Positions 1-10,631 of a stretch of 64,000 bases of DNA are shown piece after piece; the first letter of the stretch is position 1; every line of letters starts with the position of its first letter. A program made the position numbers and the translations under genes. The DNA comes from Takakia lepidozioides (Eukaryota > Streptophyta > Takakiopsida > Takakiales > Takakiaceae). The notes beneath the pieces were generated by a model that saw only the letters and a list, made by a program, of their open reading frames with translations, searched no databases and had not been told where the DNA came from. The stretch is taken from assembly GCA_030704615.1 (NCBI GenBank), contig CM060734.1, positions 52,780,042 through 52,844,041 of the forward strand, given 5' to 3'.

Positions 1-1680
1 GCAATTAAGTAAGTGTAACGGGAATATTCCATCCATATCTATAAATGACATAAGTGAATTCCCTGGTCATATTCCCTGGTCATAAGATAAGATAAATGCC
101 ATATGTCATTATCCATTCCTGGAATGGATTCCTTGAGCCATTCATTAGCCATTCCTGGACCTAGATTCTTATGACCTTGTCATATTCCTTGGTCCTCCTT
201 GAGTGAAATCCCTAGATGAACAGTTTTATGCATGTTGAGTACGTCTAGTACTAGCCATCATCACAGGCCAATATTCTCTCCCCAAGGAAGACAATGACTT
301 ATGGATAATAGGGTTGCTTCATCGAGCTCAGACTATGTCAGTGAGCTGCTAAGAACTGTGGGAGAGGATCTTACTAAGCGGGCATTGTATTCTACGCAAA
401 GCTGCAACTTGCCTAGCTCGGCACTATCCCAAGTAGAGATTCTTATAATTATGATTATGGGGAATTTTTGAGCCTGAGGAGCTTGCTGATGAAAACATTC
501 AAATAGATGAAGCCATGGTGTTTGAGAACGAGCAACTAGAGCTTGAGGGATGGTTTTTTAATTTGAAACCTAGTTCTTCGCTAATTTATGTAAGTTCTTT
601 GTTGCCGAGAAGGAGAGGGTTTTGTGTTGGATTAGTGACCCGGCAGCATTGGTTGGCCCAGGTTCGTCGTGTAATTGAAATTGAGCTCTCGCTCAGGAGG
701 TAGTTTCGATTGCCTATCAGTTAGTTCAGACAAAGGTTCATGTGTTTTGGAAGTCTTGAAGTAAGGCAACTTGGGCTAAGCTATCTCTATTTGCTCGTTG
801 GGCACGCCTTTGGTTTCCTACGATTTGGTTGATTCCTTGGAACTCGCTTTGTTTACAAGTGGCGCAGGTTCCATTCTCTTGAGATTACTAAGATTTGGGG
901 GCTTTAATGTAGTGTTATCTCCTTCCTCTCGTGACCTATTCGACGTGCTCTCGGGTCCTAGTAAAGTTTAATCATGCATTTCAGTGACATAGTTATTCTA
1001 CCTCATGAACAATGTCTTGCGGACAATTGAAAAGCTAAGGGTGTTTGATTCGATCGAACCTAGAGAGACATTCGTTTTTGGGAGGACAATCGCTTACCTT
1101 GTGTTGAGTTTTGACAAAAAGTTGACGAGGGTGGAATTGGTTGGCACTCTCTAAACAAGACCCTAGTGGGGGGGACTTCCAAATATCCATTCAACGTGCA
1201 AAAAACTATAGGGTGCAATATATTCTTGGCAGATAGAATTTAAAAAACAATTACAAGTAAATATGGGTACCAATATATCGTGGTTTCGGAATATAAACTA
1301 GTACTATTGATTTTTTTTACAACTACCAATTGGGTCCCGATAAAGATCGGGGACACATGTCGTCTGGTTACTAGTTTATTTGCAATGGGTACTTCAAAAT
1401 CGTGGGCTAGACTTGGATTTGGGGACTGGACTGTTGACGACACTTGGTTCATGGGGAAGGAAATCTAGAGGGCACATTAAATTCAAGTATGCTAAACTGA
1501 TAGTAAATGGATAGCCATAGATTCAATCATTAGTTCCGTTACTATGACTATTGACAAAATTCAAAATGCTTACATCATGAAGTAGAAGTTACCAATAGAG
1601 ATGGCTCCCGATATGAGCGTTGGGCCTTGTAACCATACCTATTAGATTTCCCAAAAAAAAAAAAAAAATCCTATATGCAT
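1..1680. other. No gene recognised
   Basis: I see no recognisable coding region, RNA gene or element boundary here. The sequence is moderately AT-rich with only short open frames on both strands. It lies upstream of decayed gypsy-type pol sequence and may be more of the same element in an unrecognisable state. Confidence 0.4.
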
Positions 1681-1689
1681 TGCAGTCAC

Positions 1690-3400
1690 CACAGGAGACC
1701 ATTTCTTTTGGGTCTGGACTGGATGACATGGGTTATGGCATCCATGTATTTGATGGATTTTCTCTAAGGTTTCCCAGCAGAGAAGGACATGAGGTGGTGG
1801 TGGTGCCTCTGAAGCCAGTCAAGATGAATTTAGGATGCACTATGGCAAGCCTCTCCCGAATTCGAGCCATGGTGAGGGAAGTAAGGCAACGAGCCTATGG
1901 TGATATGAGCTGGCCTGATCTTATAATGTTCAAACCTAATCCTTCCTTGTTGTATGAGTGGCATACATTCCTAGGCCAAATCTGAAGACTGGAGCCCCAT
2001 TTGTGGTTCTGATGAAAAATAGTACTTTGATAAGAGCTCCATGTGACGACACCATTCCTTCCATGTGTCAACAGATAGTCAAAACACATTTGGCTTATAT
2101 TTTCCCAATGGCCACTACTCAGAATTGGTGGCTGGCACAAGTGTACAGCCCTGAAACATTGTATTGTAGCCACTGGGGTTATTGATAGAGGTGACAAGGA
2201 GGAAGTTAAACTCCTTATTACCAATCCTGAACGGTTTCGTATAACAATTAAGAAAGAACAAGTTTTGTTGGCCAGAATTTATGCCCGTCCAGCTATTGTT
2301 GAAATTGAAGAAATTTTAGCCTGGTTTTGGTCTTGACTAGGCCTTGGGCATTGTCCATGGTGAGGCTGATTTGGTCACTCTCTTTTTCAGCAACTCTATT
2401 CTGCCTTTGCGCCACAACACCAAGCTGAGTGGGCAGGAAAGACAAAACCTTGCCAAGGTTCTCAAGGAGGTCAAGCTCAATCCTTTGTTGAGTGATGATC
2501 AACGGAGACAAGTAGAAGCTTTGTTGCTTGTAACCTTGATGTTTTCAGCCTAGGAACTTCTGACCTTGGGAAGACTTCTATCCTGCAATATGACAATATA
2601 GTTACTGAAGGTCCTCATGTCAAATAGTATGCCTATCATGGGAGTGTGAATGAGAGGACCATAGTGCAAGAAGAAATTAAAACGATGCTAGACGCGGAAC
2701 TGATTAAACCATCAGTCTCTCCTTGGGCAAGTCCCATTGTGTTTGTTGGAAAGAAGGATGAAAACACCCGTTTTTTTGTGGACTTTCAACGTTTAAATGC
2801 AGTAACCAAGAGGATGCTTATCCTCTTCTTAGCTAGAATTAATGAAACTTTGGATATGTTGCATGGAGCCACAATGTTTTCTTCATTAGATCAAGATTGC
2901 TACTAGATTTTGGCAAGTGCCACTTACAGAAGAAGCAAAGGAGAAAACATCATTTGTGTATAGGATAGGCAAATACCATTATGATACAATGTCATTTGGC
3001 TTGTGCAATGCTACCTCTATTTTTCAACGTCTTATGGATGTTATAGTTCTTGGTAACCTAAGATGGGAGTAATTGATGACATAAATGTATATTGGGCCAC
3101 TTTTGAGGCTCATATCTTGGATTTACAACGTGTATTCAGCAAACTGAGATGGGCTGGCATGAAAGTCAAGCCCAAGAATTGTGAGTTGTGCATGCCTGCA
3201 CTATATTTCCTGGGGCATGTCCTATCCAAGGATGGCCTAAAACCTGATCCTAAAACACTTCGGGGGGTTTGGGAGTTTTCCCATTCCCAAAAACAAGCAT
3301 TGCATTAAATCCTTCATCAGCATGGCTTTCCATTATCGCAAGTTCATCAAAGATTTTGCCAAGAATATTGTTTGTGCTGGTGCTCATGGCCAGTACTGGT
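1690..3400 (+). pseudogene. Decayed gypsy-type retroelement pol (reverse transcriptase) remnant
   Basis: Reverse transcriptase of an LTR retroelement, broken by several stops and frame changes. Family motifs seen in order: a K-P-S-x-S-P-W-A-S-P-I-V block with a downstream K-K-D (about 2705-2760); F-x-V-D-F-x-R-L-N-A-V-T-K (about 2777-2812); S-S-L-D (about 2881); S-F-G-L-C-N-A (about 2992); the catalytic region read as D-D-I-N-V-Y (about 3075-3092); and F-L-G-H-V-L-S (about 3206). The frame changes near 2900 and 3055. The upstream 1690-2550 part is coding-like but I could not assign it to gag or protease. The wording of the motifs differs clearly from the chromovirus elsewhere in the window, so this is a separate, older lineage. 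No LTRs were found. Confidence 0.75.
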
Positions 3401-3612
3401 CTAGCTTTTTAGGTCAGCCATTCCTACCGCCTAACCAATGTATTACATGATTGAATTTTAAATTGGTTACCATGTGTGGTTTGCACATAGGATTATACTG
3501 TTAAATCCTTGGGCACATTGGTATCTCTATCACTCTTTGTTTTTACCATCGAGATTTCTTTTCCTTCTTTGACAATGACTCTCTTTGAATCATTGTGTGC
3601 TTGCAATGCAAT
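3401..3612 (+). repeat. Left arm of a ~210-bp inverted repeat
   Basis: This stretch reappears in reverse complement at about 6049-6260. The two arms agree at roughly nine bases in ten by eye, with small substitutions and indels. They enclose about 2.4 kb holding an unidentified reading frame and a GC-rich block. I found no convincing target duplication outside the arms, so they may be terminal inverted repeats of a large element, inverted LTRs, or two independent copies of one repeat. Confidence 0.75.
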
Positions 3613-3660
3613 GGTTGACTTTATCTGTTCAATCTCTCTCCTTCTGTCCAGTCCTTGGCA

Positions 3661-3822
3661 CCTGTTCCTGAACACATTGAAGTCCTCGTATTTGATTGCA
3701 GATACTCAGAGTACATCATACCAGTGGTTGTTGAAGAGACTATGAAAGAATTTTTGGTTGATCGTGCTAATATTTCCAACAATGTGGGTGCAAGATATTG
3801 CATAAGGGTGAGGAGAATTTAG
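3661..3822 (+). other. Unidentified coding-like remnant (53 codons plus stop)
   Basis: The frame opening at 3661 reads without a stop to a TAG at 3820-3822. Its translation has the composition of a real protein: V-P-E-H-I-E-V-L-V-F-D near the start and an acidic stretch with E-E-T-M-K-E-F-L-V-D in the middle. There is no start codon at its head and no family I recognise. It directly follows the left arm of the inverted repeat and may belong to the element that the arms delimit. Confidence 0.3.
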
Positions 3823-4853
3823 ATTACAGAGCCAGTTCCATAGCTTACCATAGCTTGTTGTTGGATAAAGGGAGCCGGCTTATAATAGCAATTGTGGGTG
3901 ACACATGGGCAGGCCATTGAGCTCAACGTCGATCAACCTCAGAAACCCTAGATGAGCGGAATGTGGTACTTGACCTCTCCCCTTCTTAATATCCAATTAC
4001 AGATTTCTGAATGCCAACATCGTAGACCACCGAACAGCCTCCTATGTGACTTCCCCATGTCTGTCTGCTCCTTGCCAGTGTCATCCTCATGTTAGGGTCT
4101 GATTTGTCCATGTCAATCTTGCAAACAGACTCTTTTGGCATGCCCACTACTTTGCTGGTACATGGGTGGAGTTGTGCTTGTTAAAGTTTTGGATATTGAA
4201 TCCTAAGTAGCGATGACCTTAAATCTGGAGCTTTGAGCTATATAGGGGATAGTTCCACAATGATTGTGAGCTGGCAGTGACAAGGGTGGCCATCTCTTGT
4301 GTGTCAAACTTGCAACTCTGAAAGTAGGTGGTGTAAAGAGAGTACTATAAAATAAAGCTTGAAGGACGGAAAACATTATGATGAGAAAAGACAAAGAAAA
4401 TGCATTTTACATTTGTTGCACACTCTGAAGTGTGGACTCTGGAGCAGACCTTAAGAGACAAGAATATGAGCCAACTCACAAGGAGGATGCCGCTGAAGGA
4501 AGCAGCGGGGATAAGTGCGGAAATTTTAACCTGCCCAAACTTGAACTTGGACGGACTACCGAGAGGGCTCTTTTACAGAAGATAACCTTGCTTTTAACTT
4601 TGGTATGATACCTCTCTTCCTAAACTCTTGACAAGTGGGAATACCAAGAACTGTGATGCTTTCCCCGTTGGCTAACACTGCCTCATGATGTATTTTCATT
4701 TCTGCATATAGAACCTAAAACAGATCAGATCAGACCAGATCAGAGATTCAGATTGGATTGGATTGGAGAACCTAAATCGAAGATCACTTTCAGGAACGAA
4801 TGCCCCTTCATTGTAGGATCTCAAAGTTGACAGCTTTCAAAGAGACATAGTGA

Positions 4854-4883
4854 CTATATTTGATGGCGCTGAAGCCATTATTT
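4854..4883 (+). repeat. 30-bp direct repeat, left copy
   Basis: Thirty bases recur with one mismatch at 5782-5811. The pair brackets a GC-rich cryptically simple block. It is too long for an ordinary transposon target duplication. Both copies can be read as I-F-D-G-A/V-E-A-I-I, so the block may sit inside duplicated coding-like sequence. Confidence 0.7.
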
Positions 4884-4907
4884 ATGGCTACACCCACTAC
4901 AGGGGGA

Positions 4908-5781
4908 AAGAATAAAAAAAATAAAAAAAAATGCGGGGGGGGGGGGGTGAGCTACGTCGCTAAAGCCCCCTTTTGGGGCAGGGTAGAAGCCCCAAATTGT
5001 GACGCCCGGGTGTCGCTAGAATATCATCGCTAATTAACGACGTAGGGGGTTGCTAGGTGACGCTGGGGTGAATTGTGACCCCCGGACGTCGCCAAAAAAA
5101 AAAAAAAAAAAAACTCATCTGCGATGTCGCATTAGCGTTGTCCGGGGGTCGCAAGTTTAGGGGGGTACATTTGAATTTAGGTGGAAAATTTTGAATTTGA
5201 ATTTCAAAAACTTGTTGACCATTGACTTCGGTTCTGTCCAAGGCAGTAAGTTCATTGTTCTAAAATATTATGCAATGCATACTTGAACCTAGGACCTCCA
5301 CGTTGTAACATTTCTAAGATACTACATACTAACCAACACACCTAGGATACTAGTCTATGTATCACAAAAGTAGTCTATTAAGTATATATATATATACATA
5401 TCAAGATTTCTTTCAAGATCATTCTAAATGGGTCCCTCTAGTGACGTCGGGGAGTTGCAACCTCCGCAGCCTTAGTGCCTAGCCCCAGCCCCAGCCCCAG
5501 CGCCAACATCGTCACCGTAGTTGCAGCCCCAGCGCTAGATGCCCCAAGCGACGTCGTTGTGATGCCCTAAGTAGGCTACGACACTGTTGCGAACCCCTAG
5601 CGTTGCGAACCCCTAGCGTTGCAGCATTAGGCGCCCCAACGACGCTTTGGTGACGTTGAGGGGCCGCAAGGCCCCAAAAAAACAAAACAAAAAAAACCTT
5701 TGTGGCGACGCCAGTGCGACCTCCCGGCGTCGTAGCATTAGGCCCCCTAGCGTGGGATCCCCTTGTATGTACTGAGCAGCC
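4908..5781. repeat. GC-rich cryptically simple block built on gcgac/gacgtcg motifs
   Basis: The block is dominated by variants of gtcgc, gacgtcg and gcgacccc, with an A-rich/G-run tract near 4910-4947, a poly(A) run near 5094-5112, a ccccag tandem near 5482-5502 and short tandem copies of a gcgaacccctagcgtt unit near 5588-5620. A sequence of the same style, also with a poly(A) run, occurs at 42331-42665. No ORF of note. It may be a non-autonomous mobile element, but I found no terminal repeats. Confidence 0.55.
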
Positions 5782-5811
5782 CTATATTTGATGGCGTTGA
5801 AGCCATTATTT
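5782..5811 (+). repeat. 30-bp direct repeat, right copy
   Basis: Right copy of the repeat at 4854-4883, one mismatch. Confidence 0.7.
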
Positions 5812-6048
5812 CTGGAGAGTCTATTCAATGTGTGCTGTTAGTTTTGTAAACAATGTATGTCGGTTCAAAGATGGTGCTGAAACTGAAGCTCTGGAGTTTG
5901 TCGAATGAGGACACACAACCAAAACTAATCAATCCGTTGGATTGCGGTGACAAAGACTCATACGCCATCTTAAGAGAGCTATTGGAAGAGGCGGAGATAA
6001 TTGATTGGCCCTATCTATGATCAATGAGCTATATTCCAATAGCTCAAT

Positions 6049-6260
6049 TGCATTGCAAACACAGAATGATTCAAAGAGAGTCATTGTCAAAGAGGGAAAA
6101 AAAATCTCGATGGTAAAAACAAAGAGTGATAGAGATACCAATGTGCCCAATGATTTTACAGTATAATCTTGTGTGCAAACCACACATGATAACCGTTTAC
6201 ATTTTCAATCATGTAATACATTGGTTAGGCGGTAGGAATGGCTGACCTGGAAAGCTAGAC
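6049..6260 (-). repeat. Right arm of the ~210-bp inverted repeat
   Basis: Reverse complement of 3401-3612. See the left arm for the relationship and alternatives. Confidence 0.75.
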
Positions 6261-6740
6261 ATGTACTAAACATGAGCACACAACACAAACTCGTCAGATG
6301 ACCAAAGCAATTCAACAACACCTTGGAGAAGAAGACAAAAGTGACCAGGAAACGAAGGAACCCTAAACCAAATGTCTCCTAAGTAAACCAAAAAGCCGAG
6401 TCAAGTCTAGTCATCCGTCATCTAGGTCCAACTAGTTATTTACATATAAAGTCCAAAGACAAATATACCATACAATGAATGACACGTGTCTCTTGTAAAT
6501 GTAGCACCCATATATGCAGTTTTATAAAATATATAATTATAGCATATATATGCATAACCCTATTTTAATTTAAATATGATATCCACAAATAAGGACACCC
6601 AATTTTATTTCTAAAAATATTGTAAATTTTATCTTCAAAAAATATTATTCACCCTATATATTTTTTTACACGCCGTTTGGAAAAAATTGGAAATGACTTC
6701 CCCGAAAGAAGTGGTTTAAAAAAATAGTACCACTAAGGGG

Positions 6741-7019
6741 AAGGAGTTGACGAATTTGGATCATCTTATTGACGGAGAATTTTGGTCGACTACTGATGTG
6801 CTTAGCAAAGTTGATGCAATCATGGTATAGAAAGGAGCTATTCGTCCTAGCGCACCTTTGTATAACATAGCTAATACGAGGACGATTGGAAGCATGGTCT
6901 TTCATGGGAATTTGACTAATTGTACTATCCAATTTACTCTTCATAATCCATAAGCTGCAATGTTTTTGCGCATGTCTGACACGTTTTCTGCTCCAAATGA
7001 TGATTCATCTCCGAAATAG
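6741..7019 (+). pseudogene. Unidentified decayed reading frame with two internal stops
   Basis: One frame from 6741 to a TAG at 7017-7019 encodes protein-like sequence interrupted by TAG (6828-6830) and TAA (6951-6953). Segments such as L-T-N-L-D-H-L-I-D-G-E-F-W and I-G-S-M-V-F-H-G-N-L-T-N look like former coding sequence. I do not recognise the family. The neighbourhood (gypsy remnants upstream, chromovirus fragments downstream) makes an old mobile-element protein the likeliest source, which is inference only. Confidence 0.35.
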
Positions 7020-7309
7020 TGTAGGTTAGACATTCATTTGTACAGATTTATGTAGTTCTATTCAACCATTCTTACGGCAATCAGGATTTTCAACATTACC
7101 CTTGCAGCCGCAATGATCAGTAGTGCAGATTCTTATAAGTACACATTCATGCAGTTTCGTTCTTACGGCCAACGAGATTTTGATTACTCTTGCAGCCGGT
7201 GATAAAATCCAGGAGTATAGATTTGAAGTAATGTTTTGCATATTGATTCAGATCATTCGAAGCGTTGACACTTGCTTTATCATGTACACAAATTTTTCGC
7301 CTCGTGGAG

Positions 7310-8216
7310 TATTCCACTTCTTTTCCGGTCGGAAGGAGTCACCCTCCCGCCGAGTCTTCTTGTGGTTCAGCTCCGTTCGACCTTGTCTTTCACCCCTAGG
7401 GATATCCGAGAAACATTCAGCCCTTTCAATTGCCTCGTTCAAAGTCTTAGGTGGCTTCTCCTCCAACTTTCGCCTCGCCCATGGGGCCAGTCCCACCACA
7501 AAGTTGAAGACCATTTCTGGCTTCGCCATATCCGCGACTTCGAGCAACAACACATTGAAAGCCTGAACATATCCCCGAATGTCATCCGTTTGCTTCAAAT
7601 TCCTCATCTTGTCCCGGGCGAGCCACGACTCGTTGAGGGGAACAAACTATCTTTTCATAAGTTCCTCGAACCCACTCCAGTTCAAGGTTTCCGGGTTTGG
7701 ACCTTGGTCTTGAAGGCGTTTCTGCCACCATTGTTGAGCATAGCCCCTCAAATAGGTGGGAGCCACTTCCACCCGATCTTTGTCATTCAACTTGGCCGCC
7801 CGGAAGTACTGCTGTAGCTCCAAGAGCTAGGTGTTGAGTGCCTTTCGATTTCGGACGCTCTCAAAGGTGCCGGGTTTCTTAGGCTTCACCTTAAACTTTG
7901 CCTTAGTGGACGTGGCATTAGCCGCCTTCAACACGTCTTTCAACGTCCCGCCAAACTACGCCAACAACCCTTCCCAAAAGGTTGCTGGCATGGGAAACAT
8001 CTGCTGGTCTGCCGGAGCCTCCGGGAAGTCCTCGGGCTCCGACTCCCCAGATTTCTCCCGTTCTTTAGCGGCCTCGCTTTCAAAAGCATGAATCGCTTCC
8101 TCAAATTGCCGCTTCGGTGACACGTCGCCTCCACCGGGCTCACCAGGATCATCATCTTTCGGGGCCGTTCCGCTTTCGCTTTGGCTTGCCCGACCCCATG
8201 ATGAAGCCGATCTCAA
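7310..8216 (-). pseudogene. Chromovirus gag fragment, minus strand
   Basis: Reverse complement of the 5' part of gag of the element at 53920-60886. It shares the lysine/arginine-rich start followed by D-D-D-P-G-E-P, the A-T-F-W-E-G-L-L segment and, at 7607-7310, the [15 protein letters not shown] block. The frame is broken (a stop follows E-G-L-L-A at about 7956). Similarity stops near 7310, within gag and before the zinc knuckle. It adjoins the PBS and a full-length LTR on the same strand, so this is the 5' end of an element that lost everything downstream. Confidence 0.85.
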
Positions 8217-8240
8217 GGACGATCGCGTACTGAACTCTAG

Positions 8241-8252
8241 GCTCTGATACCA
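8241..8252 (-). other. Primer binding site, initiator-methionine tRNA type
   Basis: The minus strand reads TGGTATCAGAGC two bases inside the LTR end, the usual plant LTR-retrotransposon primer site complementary to the 3' end of initiator tRNA-Met. The same site occurs at 54648. Confidence 0.85.
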
Positions 8253-8254
8253 AG

Positions 8255-8980
8255 TGTCGCGTACCTCATTTCGGTAAGCTCCCCTTCAAGTCATAGTTAC
8301 TCGCTTTGATGCGCGCGCCTAACTCCCAAACTGGCCGCCGGGCCAACTCGGAGCTTCGGCTGCTCACCGGGACATAACGGTCCCCTTTTACCCCTCCACG
8401 AGACCCTCTCTCAATTTGGGCCAAGTGGAAATTCCCTTTGGTCGATGGCAGTCCGGAACAGCTCCCCACACCTTGGTCTCTTTCCGGCTCGCACGTTTAC
8501 TTATTAGTTTTTGGTCACCAACGGGGCTTGCACCGTTCTCGAGGTTACTACTCCCTATATATACTTCTGTGACTGTCCGCGGGGGTTTCACAAACAACCC
8601 AGTCATTTTATGGCGAACCACCACGAAAACCCTCGACTCCCGGTGATGAGTCGCGGTGAGTCTTGGCCCACCCACCATGGCCCCAATGGACTGTGATGAG
8701 TCCCAAGACTCCCCACGACTCCCACCACAAGATCTCTGCCCCATGGTGAGTCCTATGCCATCCCCACTAAGACCCACTAAGCTACCACCACTCCTCGTGG
8801 ACCCACCCCCACCGTAACCCGATGTGCGGGGCTCCACCTAGTGAGCGCCTCTGCCTCCTTGAGTGCCTTGGACACTCAAGGATGCTTCAGCCCCCGTACC
8901 TATTGTTGTCACTGCCCCCACCACAGGGGCAGCCCCTCTTGTGTCCCGACCCCCTGCCCTCAAGGCAAAGGGCCGCGACA
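8255..8980 (-). mobile_element. Full-length chromovirus LTR (5' LTR of a minus-strand fragment)
   Basis: It is 726 bp, begins with TGTCGCGG at 8980 and ends in ..GCGACA at 8255 on the minus strand, and is the same family and length as the LTRs at 53920 and 60161. It carries the TATATATAGG-type TATA box about 420 bp into the LTR. It is more diverged from the 54-61 kb LTRs than those are from each other. No partner LTR in the same orientation is present. Confidence 0.9.
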
Positions 8981-10011
8981 CAGAGATCCAACTCGAGATT
9001 GAAACAATAAAAGAATTAAAAAGAATCTCAAATGTCATTTCTGAATTTCAACTCCCCGATACTTCCCACAAGCACAAACCCATCCGTTAAAAGTCATCCT
9101 TACCTACTAGATACACATGCACATTGAATCTTGAATTCCATATTCCACTTGGGATATTATAAGAAATTAAAATGGTCCATTTTGTAGAAAATATGAAAAA
9201 TCCATGTAAAATTCAGGTTTGACCAAGGACTAGGCCATGTTTCAAAAATTTCGTGGGTAAATGCTCTTCACATTCACTTGCAAAGTACCACATATAATTG
9301 CCACATTTGAGGTCAGCCCTCCAAGAACTGGGGGTGGGGTTTGTATGTGATTGGGGAGACTCGGCTAAAATTTCATAATTTCAACAACACATGGGAGAGC
9401 TCCCATGGTGTCCTGAAAGTTTTGGCCAATGCAATTTCCAACGGTGAATGTATGTGTTACCAACTTACAATCTACACTACCCAAAATATAAATAAATTTG
9501 AGCAAAATTGCATTTGCAATGGAGATTTATGTAGATTTTCTAGCCATTTCCAAGTTAGACACATACTTGTTGGACTCGACACCTTCTCCGCAGACAGATT
9601 CAGACCACGTCACTGGGTCCCTCAGTTTCTTAGGGCCACCTCATTAGTCATGCCCGATTACTCTATCTATAAATTGCCAAGGCCTCTCATCCACTGCGTG
9701 TGGTTCATCACTCCGTTAACAGTGCTTGTGGTGTATTCGACCCTATCCTGAGGAATATTGTGAAGCCCAATCGGCCCCGTAATGCAGAATCCACAGTGAG
9801 TGCCAATTCTGCCGCAAAAGGCCAACTGTGCCAAAGAATAGACCACCGTATGTATACATCGTACATCAAAGGGGTACGAGCTCAAAATTAGAGGGGGAAT
9901 TAGGGTTTGAAAAGCAAATACGTTGTCTTCTTCGTTGTTCTTCACAAAAATTTCAACACAAGTAAGCAAGTTGTAAATCGCTAGCAAAAAAATTCAATGA
10001 TACGAATTTAA
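8981..10011. other. ~1 kb non-element spacer, no gene recognised
   Basis: AT-richer sequence between the minus-strand LTR and the plus-strand protease fragment. It shows no similarity to the 54-61 kb element and no convincing coding region. If the flanking fragments were once one element, this would be an insertion or a piece of the original flank. Confidence 0.4.
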
Positions 10012-10630
10012 TGTTCGTGAGTGGGATAATTTCCGGAACTAACGTGTCGTTGTTGGTGGACACAGGAGCGTCGCACTCCTTCATGACACTGGCAACGGCA
10101 CGAAAGCTGGGGCTCCCGACAAATGATGTGGGGGCCTCTATTGAATTGCGTTCTGCCAAAGGAGAACCACAACTGGCGACGAGGTTGGCGTTCGATGTTC
10201 CTCTTCAGCTGGGGAGTTGGGAGGGACGTGAAACTTCACCATTTGCGAGATCGATGGAATGGATCTCATTTTGGGGATGACATTTTTGAGCAAATCAGGA
10301 GCGGTCATAGATGGCCGCAAGAGAGTAGTCACGCTACCGTGTGGGAATGGTGACGAAGTTTTACGAGTGTCGGAAACGCCCAACCCAGTGGGAGGGCGAA
10401 TAAACCTGCTATCAGCAAATGAGTGGGTTGTGGAGGAGCCACACGAGCCCTAGTTTTTGCTTTACGTAAGACAAGTGGAGGGAGAAGGCGATAGGGAGCC
10501 GAGCCCAGATTGGATCAAGGGGATCTTGGAGAAATACCAGGATGTGATGCCGGAGGATTTACCAAGCGGCTTGCCACCGCGAAGAGGAGTTGACCACAAG
10601 ATTGAGGTGATACCGGGATCGGAGCGTACG
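10012..10630 (+). pseudogene. Chromovirus protease / pre-RT fragment, plus strand
   Basis: It matches the region from the aspartic protease to just before reverse transcriptase of the 54-61 kb element. The protease motif [11 protein letters not shown] is at about 10049-10081, followed by D-L-I-L-G-M-T-F (10262-10285). Frame changes near 10230 and a TAG near 10451 disable it. It ends abruptly near 10630, where sequence flips to the opposite strand in the middle of a codon context. Confidence 0.85.
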
Positions 10631-10631
10631 G

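Noticed and set aside
8266-8837. Protein-coding genes suggested by long open frames over the LTR
   Set aside because: These frames lie within a chromovirus LTR, which is non-coding. The same openings recur in other LTR copies by descent.
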